The position numbers and the translations under genes were made by a program. A stretch of DNA of 64,000 bases, taken from the NCBI GenBank assembly GCA_903907995.1, contig CAIVQH010000060.1, positions 248,001 through 312,000 on the forward strand, written 5' to 3'. The notes beneath the pieces were generated by a model that saw nothing but the letters and a program-made list of their open reading frames with translations, was not told the DNA's origin and searched no databases. Below are positions 25,001 through 34,814 of this stretch, in pieces. Numbering within the stretch: the stretch's first letter is position 1; each line of letters begins with the position of its first letter. The stretch comes from an uncultured Verrucomicrobiota bacterium (lineage in GTDB: Bacteria; Verrucomicrobiota; Verrucomicrobiia; Limisphaerales; UBA9464).

Positions 25001-25378
25001 GACACGCTCTTCGGCTTCGTGGTTCCCAGCGCCGGTGTCTATCCCCTGCGCATGGTCTATCAGAACGGCAACGGCGGTGCGGCCGTCGAATGGTTCAGTG
25101 TCACCACGGATGACCTGACGGTGGACGGAGGCACCAAGATCCTCCTCAACGACAGCGCCACCCCGGGCTCGGTTCTCCTCTACCGGGGCACCACTGCGGT
25201 TTCCCTGCCGACGGTCAGCGTCACCAACGGTGGCACTGAGATCGTGCTCACCTATACGGGCACGCTGGAATCCAGCGACACGGTCAACGGCACCTACACC
25301 CCGGTCGCCGGTGCGACCTCCCCGCTGCACGTGCCGTTCAGCACGGGCGCGGCGAAGTTCTACCGCACGCGCAACTGA
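22037..25378 (+). CDS. Large secreted modular protein (lectin-like, PA14-like repeats, PA domain)
   Basis: 1113 residues with a signal peptide (MKIHSFNPWASTVAALCVTGLTAYA). Residues ~26-275 resemble a lectin-type sandwich (VSYNFDTDPTG, ADGFSVNYVRAS). Two Ig-like linkers (~278-385 and ~584-700) alternate with two PA14-like modules, each holding YxMGVNSDDGFxVT and YPxRxxxxNGNG. The second PA14-like module (~705-1051) carries an inserted protease-associated domain (~871-975: APLVYVDTNSCP, GKIAVIDLHRC, AGALAVVIINVP). The last 60 residues (LESSDTVNGTYTPVAG...KFYRTRN) form a module also seen in two other secreted proteins here. The likely role is surface binding of glycans or protein; I see no catalytic motif. 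Confidence 0.85.
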   Translation: MKIHSFNPWASTVAALCVTGLTAYAGSVSYNFDTDPTGILQLYGNATYNATGGNPATGGYLSLTEAVNSQRSAIVFADIDNGSVVKAFSFSMDVRIGGGSTTPADGFSVNYVRASDPVITTGDPLNNWATGPNGEANLPEEGATTGLGIGFDAYNSGGGDVIGISVRVDGTLIAQYPLPTINGAANDPTSLQTGPLDTANPGSADLLSWEPFSVNLAETGVLVVKYKGVEITPAGGLQTTFAPSPGQLVLVARTGGLNQNQHVDNISITTIPAALALVGNATGLPDGFSVTLNDSGASVVDTTQVTAKLNGNPVTVTSVTKNGGATTVAYRGYSALLTPGSTNTVDLTAKDTNGNTITGSRTFTAPSYATVPPSQAVPAGSVDTAKAGFRLMPWQSGTQPNAIYYTEEQLAGLHGPNVADLTTATDGGYVDVTGTINFNGDGSNAGDFTGDTTFPGIPGPDGHTGNSSFEALTYLNFPTAGVYQMGVNSDDGFKVTSGLIAQDRFSPALGIYNGGKGSSDVLFYIVVPTAGYYPFRLIWENGNGDAGNGLNCEWFIVNADGTKSLINDASDAKSIKAYYSGPTFASHVSQVVPYPGQTGARPDFVTLQLTDGASAVNAGSIQLSLNGAATTVAPTKSGAVTTVQAKLTGANLLPPGSTNSALLVWADSATPAVVHSNAWTFVTMNYVTLNAGLASPAGSGDPAQRGFSLKVNQLDPSTVGDTGDVTGNNIESAESQLAGLYSPAFGANVADTATATSGNTWNLNDAIDYLMSGTAPAGDFANDLPLPGIPGTTGITDMIAAEFKGYADLAPGFYVMGVNSDDGFRVTEATSVSRQVLHIEGAGISQDLHVVNTTTNNSSYGGSLPTTPITAPLVYVDTNSCPAVPDLTGKIAVIDLHRCSSSDSDVVLAGKMQDAGALAVVIINVPSFGLSYIGSGTPTKPITIPVVMTSGFAGGADVLKTNANLTASIGADSSLKLGEFNGNGRGTADTLFGFVVPSAGVYPLRMVYQNGNGGAAVEWFSVTTDDLTVDGGTKILLNDSATPGSVLLYRGTTAVSLPTVSVTNGGTEIVLTYTGTLESSDTVNGTYTPVAGATSPLHVPFSTGAAKFYRTRN

Positions 25379-25406
25379 GCGGTTCCGTTCCGCTGATTCG
25401 ATTCAC

Positions 25407-25436
25407 AAAGACCGGGCTTCGGCCCGGTCTTTTTTC
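25407..25436 (+). terminator. Strong rho-independent terminator
   Basis: The stem AAAGACCGGGC / GCCCGGTCTTT has a TTCG tetraloop and is followed by TTTTTT-CG-TTTTT. It lies about 30 bp after the stop of the large secreted protein gene. Confidence 0.92.
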
Positions 25437-25654
25437 GTTTTTACGATGCTTCTCTCTCAAGCGGTCCACCAAAGCATCGCCGTGGCCCGCCACATCCGGC
25501 GAGACAGCACGGTGGACAATCTGCCGAAATCAGGGCCGCTCACGCCTTCACTGTGCAGCCATTTGCACGAACCGCTTGCGGTGACGGGCTTGCGACGGCT
25601 TAAATCGGGCGGCAGTTCGGTCCCAACTCCGCAATCGCACATCGAATTTTTCAC

Positions 25655-26971
<1,317 letters not shown>

Positions 26972-26983
26972 GGGGCGGTGATG

Positions 26984-27008
26984 AGTGATCAGTAGGCAGT
27001 GATCAGTA
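26984..27008. repeat. Direct repeat AGTGATCAGTA x2
   Basis: Two identical 11-base copies (26984-26994 and 26998-27008) start 14 bp apart, each with a TGATCA palindrome. They lie between the icd stop and its terminator. A related TGATCACTGAGTAA string occurs at about 22006, before the large secreted protein gene. Confidence 0.6.
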
Positions 27009-27028
27009 AACAGATGTGCTGACAAAAC

Positions 27029-27062
27029 AGCCCGGCTTCCTTTTACACGAAGCCGGGCTTTT
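27029..27062. terminator. Bidirectional terminator between icd and the EPS locus
   Basis: The stem AGCCCGGCTTC / GAAGCCGGGCT has a 9-base loop. It is followed by TTTTG on the plus strand and, read in the other direction, by GTTTTGTC. It sits between two convergent genes and can serve both. Confidence 0.88.
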
Positions 27063-27104
27063 GCATTTTGCAGGAGGAATCGGAGACCGGTCTTGTGCAA
27101 AGCG

Positions 27105-28076
27105 TCAGACCTTCGTACGGAAGTAGGCGATGGTGCTCTTCAGGCCTTCGGCGAGGGGCACCTGCGGTTCCCACTTCAGCAGCTTCTTCGCCCGGGTGAT
27201 GTCCGGACGGCGCTGCTTGGGATCATCCTGCGGCAGCGGCTTATGGATCAGCTTCGACTTGGAGCCGGTGGCCTTGATGATCTCCTCCGCGAACTGGAGC
27301 ATCGTGAGCTCGTGCGGATTTCCAATGTTCACCGGGTCGCTCGTTTCGCTCATCATCAGGCGGTAGATGCCCTCGATGAGGTCGGAAAAGTAGCAGAAGC
27401 TGCGCGTCTGTTTGCCGTCGCCGAAGATCGTGATCGGCTTGTTGGCCAGCGCCTGGCTGATGAAAGCCGGGACGACGCGACCGTCATTGATGCGCATCCG
27501 CGGGCCGTAGGTGTTGAAGATCCGGACGATCCGGGTGGGGATGGCGTGCTGGCGGTGGTAGGCCATGACCAGCGCCTCGGCAAACCGCTTGGATTCGTCA
27601 TAGCAGCCGCGCGGGCCGATGGTGTTCACATTGCCCCAGTAGCTCTCCGGCTGCGGATGGATCAGCGGGTCACCGTAGATCTCGGAAGTCGAGGTGATGA
27701 GGAAGCGGGCCCCCTTGGCCTTGGCAAGGCCGAGCGCCTTGTGGGTTCCCAAGGAGCCAACCTTAAGCGTCTGGATGGGCAGTTCAAGATAGTCGATCGG
27801 ACTGGCCGGCGAGGCAAAGTGCCAGACGTAATCCACCGGACCGGCCAGGTAGAGAAACTCGGTGACATCCTGCCGGATGAACTGGAAATCCGGATTGCCG
27901 GCCAGATGGGCGATGTTGTCGGTCGAGCCGGTCACCAGATTGTCGATGGCGATCACCTTGTGGCCGCGACTGAGCAGCAGGTCGGTGAGGTGGGAGCCGA
28001 GAAACCCCGCCCCGCCCGTGACGACGGAGGTGGGCTTCAGGGCGGGCTTTTTGGTTTTCTTGGGAACGGCAGGCAT
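27105..28076 (-). CDS. UDP-glucuronate decarboxylase-like SDR epimerase
   Basis: 323 residues. The extended-SDR start is [23 protein letters not shown] (NAD loop GGxGFxG). Further marks are [23 protein letters not shown], and YDESKR with the Tyr-x3-Lys catalytic pair. [22 protein letters not shown] and [16 protein letters not shown] are typical of UXS, which makes UDP-xylose from UDP-glucuronate. dTDP-glucose dehydratase relatives are the main alternative. It ends the exosortase-EPS gene series on the minus strand, 92 bp after the sugar transferase gene. Confidence 0.88.
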   Translation of the reverse strand: MPAVPKKTKKPALKPTSVVTGGAGFLGSHLTDLLLSRGHKVIAIDNLVTGSTDNIAHLAGNPDFQFIRQDVTEFLYLAGPVDYVWHFASPASPIDYLELPIQTLKVGSLGTHKALGLAKAKGARFLITSTSEIYGDPLIHPQPESYWGNVNTIGPRGCYDESKRFAEALVMAYHRQHAIPTRIVRIFNTYGPRMRINDGRVVPAFISQALANKPITIFGDGKQTRSFCYFSDLIEGIYRLMMSETSDPVNIGNPHELTMLQFAEEIIKATGSKSKLIHKPLPQDDPKQRRPDITRAKKLLKWEPQVPLAEGLKSTIAYFRTKV

Positions 28077-28168
28077 AGGAGGAGACTACAGTTTCAAATC
28101 CAGAGGAACGGGACACAGGCCGCAGGCGCGGCGCCGGGAATCTGCGTGGCCGAGCCGTGGACGGCAAT

Positions 28169-29566
28169 TCACTTCGCACCGGACCCGGCCAGCACCGCCG
28201 GGATGGTGCGCACGAGAATCTTGAGATCGAGCCAGAGCGACCAGTTGTCGATGTATTCGAGGTCAAGCCGGACCCATTCCTTGAAGTCGGTGACATTGTT
28301 CCGGCCACTGACCTGCCAGAGGCAGGTAAGACCCGGTTTAACGCTCAGGCGGCGGCGATCGGCCGGATCGTCGAAGCGCTTGACCTCATGCACCGGCAGC
28401 GGCCGTGGCCCCACCAGGCTCATTTCTCCCCGGAGCACGTTGATGAGCTGCGGAAACTCATCGATGCTGTATTTCCGCAGGAAACGGCCCACCGGGGTGA
28501 TCCGCGGATCATTCGTGACCTTGAAGACCGGGCCGGACATCTCATTGAGCTGCGTCAGCTCCTGCTGAAGCTGTTCCGCATTGGTCACCATGGTGCGGAA
28601 CTTGAGCATGGTGAACGGCTGTCCGTTCAGGCCGGCGCGCTGTTGGCGGAACAGGATGGAGTCTTTGGAGGTCAGCTTGATCAGCAGGGCCGCCAGCGGC
28701 AGCACCGGAATCACAAAGGTAAACAGAAGCAGCAGCAAGAGCGCGCCGACGAAATCGATCACGTTCTTGGCCAACGCCTGCCAGGAGGCATCGGGGCCCG
28801 TGCGGAAGACGATCACCGGCTGGCCGTTCAGGTCGTCAGCCGAGGCCTGCGAAAGCCGGGTCTGGAAGAAATCGGCCAGCAGCCAGACTTCGACGCCTTC
28901 CAGCTCGCATACCTGGATGGCCTGCTCAATCTGGCCGAAAAGCGCGTGATGCGACGAGATGACCACGGCGTTGGCCGAGGTGTCATGGAGCAGTTCGGCC
29001 AGTTGGTTGGGGGAAGTGGTGTCGAGACTGATGCGGGACACGATTTCCATGCCGCTCTGGCCGCCCGATGACAGCGTCTTTTCAATCCGGGCCGTGTCCT
29101 CGCCGGAATTAGCCGAGGAGGCCAGGAGGATGATCCGCCGGCTGGCGGAGCTGCTGCCCCTGCGGGCGCGTGCCCAGTACCGGATCCCCTCCTCCTTGAG
29201 CACCATCAGAAAAATCGCCACCGGAATGAAGAGCACCAGGACGCCACGGGCTCCTTCCTCCTTGCGGAAGAAGAGCACCGTGATGACGGCCAGGGCGATC
29301 CACGAGGCTGCCTTGGCCAGTTGCCAGACCATCTGCTGGCGGGAGTGAAACAGCGCCCGCTGATAGAATCCCTGCAGCTCTAGCACGGGCGCGGCCAGCG
29401 GCAGGATGACCACAAGCAGCCACGCATAATCCGGGAAGTCACGGATCGTGTCCTTGTAAAGCGGCAGCGAGCGCAGCCAGTGCGCGAGCCAAAAGGCGGC
29501 TCCAAACACGGCTGCGTCGGCAAGCTTTTGCAGCTTCGTCTCTATCTGCCGTTGCCGGCGTAACAT
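28169..29566 (-). CDS. Exopolysaccharide polyprenyl-phosphate sugar-1-phosphate transferase
   Basis: 465 residues. The N-terminal half has four membrane helices (e.g. [31 protein letters not shown]) and a Rossmann-like CoA-binding-type domain ([28 protein letters not shown]). The C-terminal bacterial sugar transferase domain has the membrane helix [57 protein letters not shown] and [14 protein letters not shown]. This is the WcaJ/EpsL type that starts lipid-linked repeat-unit assembly. It stands between epsI and the decarboxylase gene, which fits an EPS locus. Confidence 0.92.
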   Translation of the reverse strand: MLRRQRQIETKLQKLADAAVFGAAFWLAHWLRSLPLYKDTIRDFPDYAWLLVVILPLAAPVLELQGFYQRALFHSRQQMVWQLAKAASWIALAVITVLFFRKEEGARGVLVLFIPVAIFLMVLKEEGIRYWARARRGSSSASRRIILLASSANSGEDTARIEKTLSSGGQSGMEIVSRISLDTTSPNQLAELLHDTSANAVVISSHHALFGQIEQAIQVCELEGVEVWLLADFFQTRLSQASADDLNGQPVIVFRTGPDASWQALAKNVIDFVGALLLLLLFTFVIPVLPLAALLIKLTSKDSILFRQQRAGLNGQPFTMLKFRTMVTNAEQLQQELTQLNEMSGPVFKVTNDPRITPVGRFLRKYSIDEFPQLINVLRGEMSLVGPRPLPVHEVKRFDDPADRRRLSVKPGLTCLWQVSGRNNVTDFKEWVRLDLEYIDNWSLWLDLKILVRTIPAVLAGSGAK

Positions 29567-29642
29567 TCGGGGTGTGGTGTGATTGCGGTTTCTGCCACCA
29601 TGCTGGGCGTTTGTTAAGCCTGAACTGAAAGGCGAAAATCTC

Positions 29643-30383
29643 TCATTCCGTCTGCCCGGCCTGCGTGACGATGTCGGGAACGCTGGCTGTGATCAATCGC
29701 GTCATCTTTTCAAAAGTCGCATCTTCCTCCCCCGGAGCACAATCGGCAAAATAGGAGACGTACGCCCAGCGTTGCAGCACATTGTGGAGCAACAGGTCGC
29801 GAATGAGCCACCAATTGCGGGTCCAATGGCTCGCCGTGCGTTGTCCGTCGGCCACAAACCAGAAAACATAGACCGCGCCACGGGAAAAGGGTTTGCCGTC
29901 GGGAGTGGTCAGGCTCAGTCGGGCATCGAAGCGACGCACCGCAAGATCGTAGTCCTGCGGTCGCGAAATGTGAATCTGCTCCACGCGCTTTCGCTGAATG
30001 ACCCAGCCCTGGCTGTTCAGGCAGAATTCGGGCTGATGGATGCTGGTTCGGTCAGTGCCCATGAGCACCACGCTGGTTTGGACCGTGAGCGCCCCATCCG
30101 GAGTGGCATAGCTGCGGCGGCCAAAACTGGTGTCCTGCGGCAACACTTCGAGTTCATGCTCCGTGATGCTGGCAAATTTGCTGGTATAGCCGGGAATTCT
30201 TTCAGGCATGTACACCGAGGTCGCTTTGGCCAGGCGGTTCGACTCGGTGATCAGGGGCACGCCGACCAGACGTACCGCTGGCTTCCCCAACCGCTGGTTG
30301 GTCCGCAGATATATCAGCGCCAGATGCCCGGCTGCCATGAGGGCAACCGCCGAAATGCACAGGACGAGCAGCCTGCGATTCAT
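29643..30383 (-). CDS. epsI: EpsI family protein (exosortase-associated)
   Basis: 246 residues from MNRRLLVLCISAVALMAAGHLALIYL, an N-terminal membrane helix. The ATG overlaps the exosortase stop by 4 bp. YMPERIPGYTSKF and IHQPEFCLNSQGWVIQRKR match the EpsI signature (HxPExCLxxxGW). RGAVYVFWFVADGQRTASHW and FEKMTRLITASVPDI complete it. EpsI is fused to, or next to, exosortases and is required for EPS export in Methylobacillus; its own biochemical role is unknown. The translational overlap implies a fixed ratio with the exosortase. Confidence 0.9.
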   Translation of the reverse strand: MNRRLLVLCISAVALMAAGHLALIYLRTNQRLGKPAVRLVGVPLITESNRLAKATSVYMPERIPGYTSKFASITEHELEVLPQDTSFGRRSYATPDGALTVQTSVVLMGTDRTSIHQPEFCLNSQGWVIQRKRVEQIHISRPQDYDLAVRRFDARLSLTTPDGKPFSRGAVYVFWFVADGQRTASHWTRNWWLIRDLLLHNVLQRWAYVSYFADCAPGEEDATFEKMTRLITASVPDIVTQAGQTE

Positions 30384-31342
30384 GATGCGACCGCCTCCGG
30401 ATCGGCTGTCGTGGAAGGCAGATTGGCTTCCGGCTTCCGGCCCCGGTCTTCCCGCAGCAGCCATCCCAAGCAATACACGCCCGCCAAAGCGCCGAGATAG
30501 GTGATGAAGCCGAACTTCGTCTCGATCATTTTGCCGGCGTCCTCGCCAAACGAATCACTCACGATGAAAACCACCACCAGCCGGATCACGTTTCCGAAAA
30601 CCGCCAGCGGCACCGCCATCAGCACAATCAGGACGCACCGCCAGAGTGTCCGGAAGTTGAGATAGGCATACACAAGAGTGATCAGCAGGACGACGGTGGC
30701 ACTGCGGATGCCGCTGCAGGCCGGGGCCACGTCAAACTGAAAGGTTCCCGCCGAAGAGGTGTGCATCACCATCGTGCCCAGGCGGATGAGCTTCATCTGC
30801 AGCAGGCCGTTGCAAAGGCCCACGGACAGCTGGGTGGAAAGAACCCGGAGGTAATAAGTCAGCGAGTCGGTGTAGACGCCGATGGGGATGCCGAAAAGCA
30901 GGAGAAACCAGGGAAAAAGGATGCTTTTGAGCCAGGCGGCACCCCAGAACATCCCCATCAGGCCAAATCCTCCCACCAAAAAGCCCACCGCTGAAAGCCG
31001 CACCTGTTGCACCAGATAGCCCAGGATATGGAGCAGAACACCGGCCGCAACCAGCGCCAGCGCCGGTCCCCATATCCCCTTGGACACCCGGGTCAGCTCC
31101 TCACGCTTCTGGTAAAGCATGATCAGCATGATGAACGGCACCAAGGGGCAGAGCTCGTCGCCAGATTCTCCGAAGGAGGAAAAGTGGTACCAGCCGTACA
31201 GCCAGCCGAACATGGAGGTGCTGCTGCCATCGCCGAGGCTGGAATTGCCGATGATGTGGAACAGGGCAGCCCACAAGGCAAACATGACGGCAAACGCACC
31301 CTTGTTGGGCAGGCTGTTCCAGAATTGTCGCAGATCGTTCAC
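30380..31342 (-). CDS. Exosortase/archaeosortase family transpeptidase
   Basis: 320 residues with about eight membrane helices. The active-site region is DVAPACSGIRSATVVLL (Cys209), and AVPLAVFGNVIRLVVVFIVSD carries Arg254, two of the three conserved residues. The third, a histidine expected in the following loop, is not seen: the loop reads FGEDAGKMIETKFGF. Exosortases cleave and probably transfer PEP-CTERM proteins to the cell surface, linked to EPS synthesis. It is the first gene of the series exosortase-epsI-sugar transferase-decarboxylase. No PEP-CTERM substrate was found in this window. Confidence 0.9.
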   Translation of the reverse strand: MNDLRQFWNSLPNKGAFAVMFALWAALFHIIGNSSLGDGSSTSMFGWLYGWYHFSSFGESGDELCPLVPFIMLIMLYQKREELTRVSKGIWGPALALVAAGVLLHILGYLVQQVRLSAVGFLVGGFGLMGMFWGAAWLKSILFPWFLLLFGIPIGVYTDSLTYYLRVLSTQLSVGLCNGLLQMKLIRLGTMVMHTSSAGTFQFDVAPACSGIRSATVVLLITLVYAYLNFRTLWRCVLIVLMAVPLAVFGNVIRLVVVFIVSDSFGEDAGKMIETKFGFITYLGALAGVYCLGWLLREDRGRKPEANLPSTTADPEAVAS

Positions 31343-31462
31343 GAGTTCAGACCACGAAAAGAGGCGAGAGCAAAGGCCGTGTGCCCCCGGTGGCGCAAGC
31401 CCAAGTTTGTGCCAAAAATGATTCCCGCCGGTGCGGGCCGGGGGCGCGAACGGTCACGGTGT

Positions 31463-32380
31463 TCAAATCTGGAAATCTACGACCGTGCTGCGGTCGGTTT
31501 TGCTCAAAACTTTCACCCCGACATCTTCCATCAGCACCAGGCTGTTGGGCGGCACGCTCTGCATGAGGAACACGTTGGCCCCCACCGTGCTGCCCGTGCC
31601 GATGACCGTGTCGCCGCCAACGATGGTGGCATTGGCGTAAATGGTGACACCATCCTGCAGCGTCGGATGGCGCTTTTGACCGCGCAACGCCTGCCCCGCC
31701 GCCAACGATCGGGCTACCAGACCGACTCCTTGGTAGAGTTTCACATGACTGCCCAGGATGGCCGTTTCGCCGATCACGGTGCCAGTGCAGTGATCGACGA
31801 AGAAATGGGTGCCGATCTGGGCACCCGGATGGATATCCATACCCGTGCGGCTGTGCGCCCATTCCGCCATGATGCGCGGCAGCAGGGGCACGCCCCGCAG
31901 ATGCAGTTCGTGCGCCAGCCGGTGCACCGCGATGGCCTCGATGAAAGGATAGGCCACGATCACCTCTTCACGGGAACGCGCCGCGGGATCACCCAGAAAC
32001 GCCGCCTCGACGTCGGTATGGAGCAGCTCCCGCACGGACGGCAACCGTTGCAGGAACTCGCCCGCGTGCGCATGGGCGGCCGGTCGCGGGTCGCGCTTGT
32101 CATCCTCAGAGCAGTCGGAGCAGCGCAGGCTCTTGTAGATTTCGTCCTCCAGGCGGCCCACCAAGGTGTCGAGCAGGAGCGCGGTTTCCGCCTGAAGTTC
32201 GGAGGAATGGACGATGTTATCGTCGAAAAATCCCGGGAAAATCAGCCGCAGCAGGTCCCGCGTGATCTCCACCACCGCGACCTTCGACGGCAGGTTGACC
32301 CCGTCGAGATGGTTGATCCCGCCGTAACGGCGATAGGACGCGAGCAGCGCCTGCGTCGTGTCGGTGACGGAAAAATTCAC
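31463..32380 (-). CDS. cysE: Serine O-acetyltransferase
   Basis: 305 residues. An N-terminal helical domain (to ~170, ending YPFIEAIAVHRLAHELHLRGV) is followed by the left-handed hexapeptide helix: HSRTGMDIHPGAQIGTHFFVDHCTGTVIGETAILGSHVKLYQGVGL and later GVTIYANATIVGGDTVIGTGSTVGANVFL. DHCTGTVIGETA holds the conserved active-site Asp-His. This is the EpsC/plant-like type of CysE, longer than the E. coli form. It acetylates serine for cysteine synthesis. It stands between the exosortase and TonB operons with about 120-136 bp on each side, so it is probably its own unit. Confidence 0.92.
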   Translation of the reverse strand: MNFSVTDTTQALLASYRRYGGINHLDGVNLPSKVAVVEITRDLLRLIFPGFFDDNIVHSSELQAETALLLDTLVGRLEDEIYKSLRCSDCSEDDKRDPRPAAHAHAGEFLQRLPSVRELLHTDVEAAFLGDPAARSREEVIVAYPFIEAIAVHRLAHELHLRGVPLLPRIMAEWAHSRTGMDIHPGAQIGTHFFVDHCTGTVIGETAILGSHVKLYQGVGLVARSLAAGQALRGQKRHPTLQDGVTIYANATIVGGDTVIGTGSTVGANVFLMQSVPPNSLVLMEDVGVKVLSKTDRSTVVDFQI

Positions 32381-32516
32381 GGGCTGACACTATCCGTTAC
32401 CGCTGACAGAAGTCCAATGCCGCGAATTTAGGGGAAAGCGGAGCTTGAATCGGGAAAGCCGGAAAACTGGAATGAATCTGTCTTTTCCCGTGTTCCAAAT
32501 TCCCAACTCTTTCCAC

Positions 32517-32942
32517 TTACTGCTGCCCCGGAGCCTTGGTGAAGGCCTTCATGTTTTTGATCGGTGCAAGTTTCGCGTACTCCATCACTTTCACCACCAG
32601 CCGCCATTCCGCCCCACCATCAGCGCGGATCACCAGATGGGTTTCCGGGTCGGCGGAGGCCGCCACCTTGAGTTCGGTCTGTAGCTTTTCCGCCGTCACC
32701 GGCCGGTTGCCGACATAGTAGTGCGGCTCGGTCTTCGCCACGGTCACCACCATGGGCGGCTTCTCGTTGGCGGCCCCGTTGCGGGGAGCCTCGCTGGTTT
32801 CCGGCAGCGTCAGCTTCACCGAGGGCTGGTTCTTGAAGGTCGTGGTGACGAGCAGGAACACCACCATCACGATCAGCACGTCGATCAGTGAGATGATGAT
32901 GATGGTGGGGGCGGTGCGCCGCCGTCGCGGGTAGAACTTCAT
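32517..32942 (-). CDS. ExbD/TolR family biopolymer transport protein
   Basis: 141 residues from MKFYPRRRRTAPTIIIISLIDVLIVMVVFLLV. The basic cytoplasmic start is followed by the single membrane helix with the conserved aspartate (LIDVLIVMVVF) that carries protons with ExbB. The periplasmic domain reads VKLTLPETSEAP and HLVIRADGGAEWRLVVKVMEYAK. The ATG overlaps the ExbB stop by 4 bp. It is the last gene of the tonB-exbB-exbD operon. Confidence 0.93.
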   Translation of the reverse strand: MKFYPRRRRTAPTIIIISLIDVLIVMVVFLLVTTTFKNQPSVKLTLPETSEAPRNGAANEKPPMVVTVAKTEPHYYVGNRPVTAEKLQTELKVAASADPETHLVIRADGGAEWRLVVKVMEYAKLAPIKNMKAFTKAPGQQ

Positions 32943-33574
32943 GGCCGGTGCTTGTTTCCGGAATCCGCGTCCCCGCCCCGCCCATCGCCGAGATAGCAGC
33001 GGCGGATCAGGCCATCGCAGAGCCCTTCCAGCTCCACCGCCAAGACCTCGACCTTCTTGTTGAAATAGCTCCACGCCACCAGTGAGGGGATGGCCACGAG
33101 CAGCCCCGCCAGCGTCTTGTTGAGGGCGGCGGCAATGCCCTTGGCCAGCAGGGTGTTGTCCCCGGAGACCGCTTTCCCGAAGTCGCCGAAGAGCGGAATG
33201 ATGCCCCAGATCGTTCCCACCAGCCCGAGCAGCGGGGCGATACCGACGATGATCTCGATCACCACGAGCCCGCGTTCCAGGACCGTCACCTCCCGTCGCG
33301 CCTTCACTTCCAGCGCGCCGCTGTTCTCCACCTTCGGCCAGCCCAGATTGTCGATGACCCCCAGGGTCAGCCGGGCGAGCGGTGACGGCGTGGCATGGCA
33401 GACCATCCGCAGCTCTTCGGGGCTGCGATTCTGCAGGGCGTCGGCCAGCACGGGTGGCACGACCCGGCTGCGTCGCAGGGCCCAGGCCCGTTCCAGAATG
33501 AATGTCAGCGAAACAACCGACAGCACGACCAGCAGCCACATGAACGGACCTGCGTCCCGGATGGATTCAAACAT
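32939..33574 (-). CDS. ExbB/TolQ family proton channel
   Basis: 211 residues with three membrane helices: FMWLLVVLSVVSLTFILERAW (~13-33), GLVVIEIIVGIAPLLGLVGTIWGIIPLF (~100-128) and IAAALNKTLAGLLVAIPSLVAWSYF (~146-170). PLLGLVGTIWGII and NKTLAGLLVAIPSL are the MotA/TolQ/ExbB signatures. It forms the proton channel that powers TonB. It is located 3 bp after the TonB-like gene and overlaps exbD. Confidence 0.94.
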   Translation of the reverse strand: MFESIRDAGPFMWLLVVLSVVSLTFILERAWALRRSRVVPPVLADALQNRSPEELRMVCHATPSPLARLTLGVIDNLGWPKVENSGALEVKARREVTVLERGLVVIEIIVGIAPLLGLVGTIWGIIPLFGDFGKAVSGDNTLLAKGIAAALNKTLAGLLVAIPSLVAWSYFNKKVEVLAVELEGLCDGLIRRCYLGDGRGGDADSGNKHRP

Positions 33575-33577
33575 GAT

Positions 33578-34612
33578 TTAGTTGTAGAAGTAGTTGAAAG
33601 TGAAGGTGACGGGAATCGGATCGCGGCCTATTTCCTGGATGAGCTCTCGCGGCCAGACGCCGTACGATTGAGGTTGCTCAATCGACAGCTCGCATAGGAG
33701 GGAATAGATGTCGCCCACGGTTGAAACGGTGGTCCTGATGTCACTGACGCTGCCATCCGGATGCAGCTTGAAGGTGACCACCACCTTGCCCGTGCGTTGG
33801 AGGGCATACTTCTGCTCGTCCAGCAGATGGTACCAGCGGCCCTGCACGGCTGCCGTCAGGCGGCTGCTGTAAGCGCCAAATTGCGTGGAACGCACGTTGA
33901 AGGTGGAATCGACGCTTACCCTGGGAACGCCCCCGTCCTGTTTCATCTGCTCGCCCACCAGCAGGCCGCGTTCGGCCCTGGCCTCGGCCACCGACTTGTG
34001 TTTTTTCGGGGCTGCTACCTGGGCTTTTTCCGCATCCCGCATCTCCTGCTCGCGATCCACCTTGGCGTCGGGCACCGGTCGGGCCAGCGCCAGTTCCCCG
34101 GGCTTCGGCCCGCCTTTTTCCTGCGGCTTGACCTCCGCTTTGGCCTGCTGCTCCTCCGTGTCCTGGGGGACTACGGGCTGGTTCTGCTTGCTCGGCCGTA
34201 CCGTATCGAAAGTCTTCAGCGTATCCTCACGCCGGCCGTCGATTCTGGGGACGGGCGTTTTCGCAGGACTGGGATTGCCTGCCAGGGTGTTGGCCGTCGA
34301 GGTGAACCGCGCATCTTTCGGCGCCTCCGCGACGGACTGGTTCGGATCGACCTCGATGAATTGCAGCGGGATTTCGATGTCCGCCGGCTCAACTCGCGCC
34401 TGGGCTTCCGGCTTTTTGGGGGTCGGTGATACGGCAGCCACCAGCGGCTTGGCCCAGGAAGGCAGCCATTTCCAGTTCGCCATCTGCGGCGCGAGCCACG
34501 CGAAGAAAAAGAGGAAGAGATGCAGGACCAGCGACAGCAGCAAGGCGATCACCAGGGGTGAACGCAGCCACTCTCGCCACTGAAACCTGAATCTGGGCCA
34601 AACCAACGTCAT
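33578..34612 (-). CDS. TonB-like periplasmic-spanning protein
   Basis: 344 residues from MTLVWPRFRFQWREWL. One membrane helix near 20-40 (LVIALLLSLVLHLFLFFFAWLA) with a His in it, as in TonB, is followed by a Pro/Lys/Glu-rich spanning region (~60-210). The C-terminal domain has VQGRWYHLLDEQKYALQRTGKVVVTFKLHPDGSVSDIRTTV, as in TonB/TolA-type C-termini. It lacks the standard YP-motif, so it is more distant from E. coli TonB. The order tonB-exbB-exbD with 3-bp and 4-bp junctions makes one operon that energises an outer-membrane receptor, unidentified here. Confidence 0.85.
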   Translation of the reverse strand: MTLVWPRFRFQWREWLRSPLVIALLLSLVLHLFLFFFAWLAPQMANWKWLPSWAKPLVAAVSPTPKKPEAQARVEPADIEIPLQFIEVDPNQSVAEAPKDARFTSTANTLAGNPSPAKTPVPRIDGRREDTLKTFDTVRPSKQNQPVVPQDTEEQQAKAEVKPQEKGGPKPGELALARPVPDAKVDREQEMRDAEKAQVAAPKKHKSVAEARAERGLLVGEQMKQDGGVPRVSVDSTFNVRSTQFGAYSSRLTAAVQGRWYHLLDEQKYALQRTGKVVVTFKLHPDGSVSDIRTTVSTVGDIYSLLCELSIEQPQSYGVWPRELIQEIGRDPIPVTFTFNYFYN

Positions 34613-34814
34613 TTCGTCCCCGGCAAGCTGCCGCACGACCACCCATCGGGCAAGGCCTGCTGGTGTGCAGACCGCCGGATTTGCCGGAAGTTACGCCGCA
34701 TCCAGACGTCTCTCGAAAGCCACCCGTTCAAACTTGTGGCCACTTTCTTGACGCTCCGCCCGGTAAACCTCAGCTTTGCCCCGGATTTTTAGACGATTCC
34801 GCGACGCAAACAAC

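Noticed and set aside
22223-25330. 1035-residue open frame on the minus strand
   Set aside because: It is antisense to the large secreted protein, has low-complexity Gly/Arg/Asp/His content, no domain and no signal; GC-rich codon use of the real gene keeps the opposite frame open.
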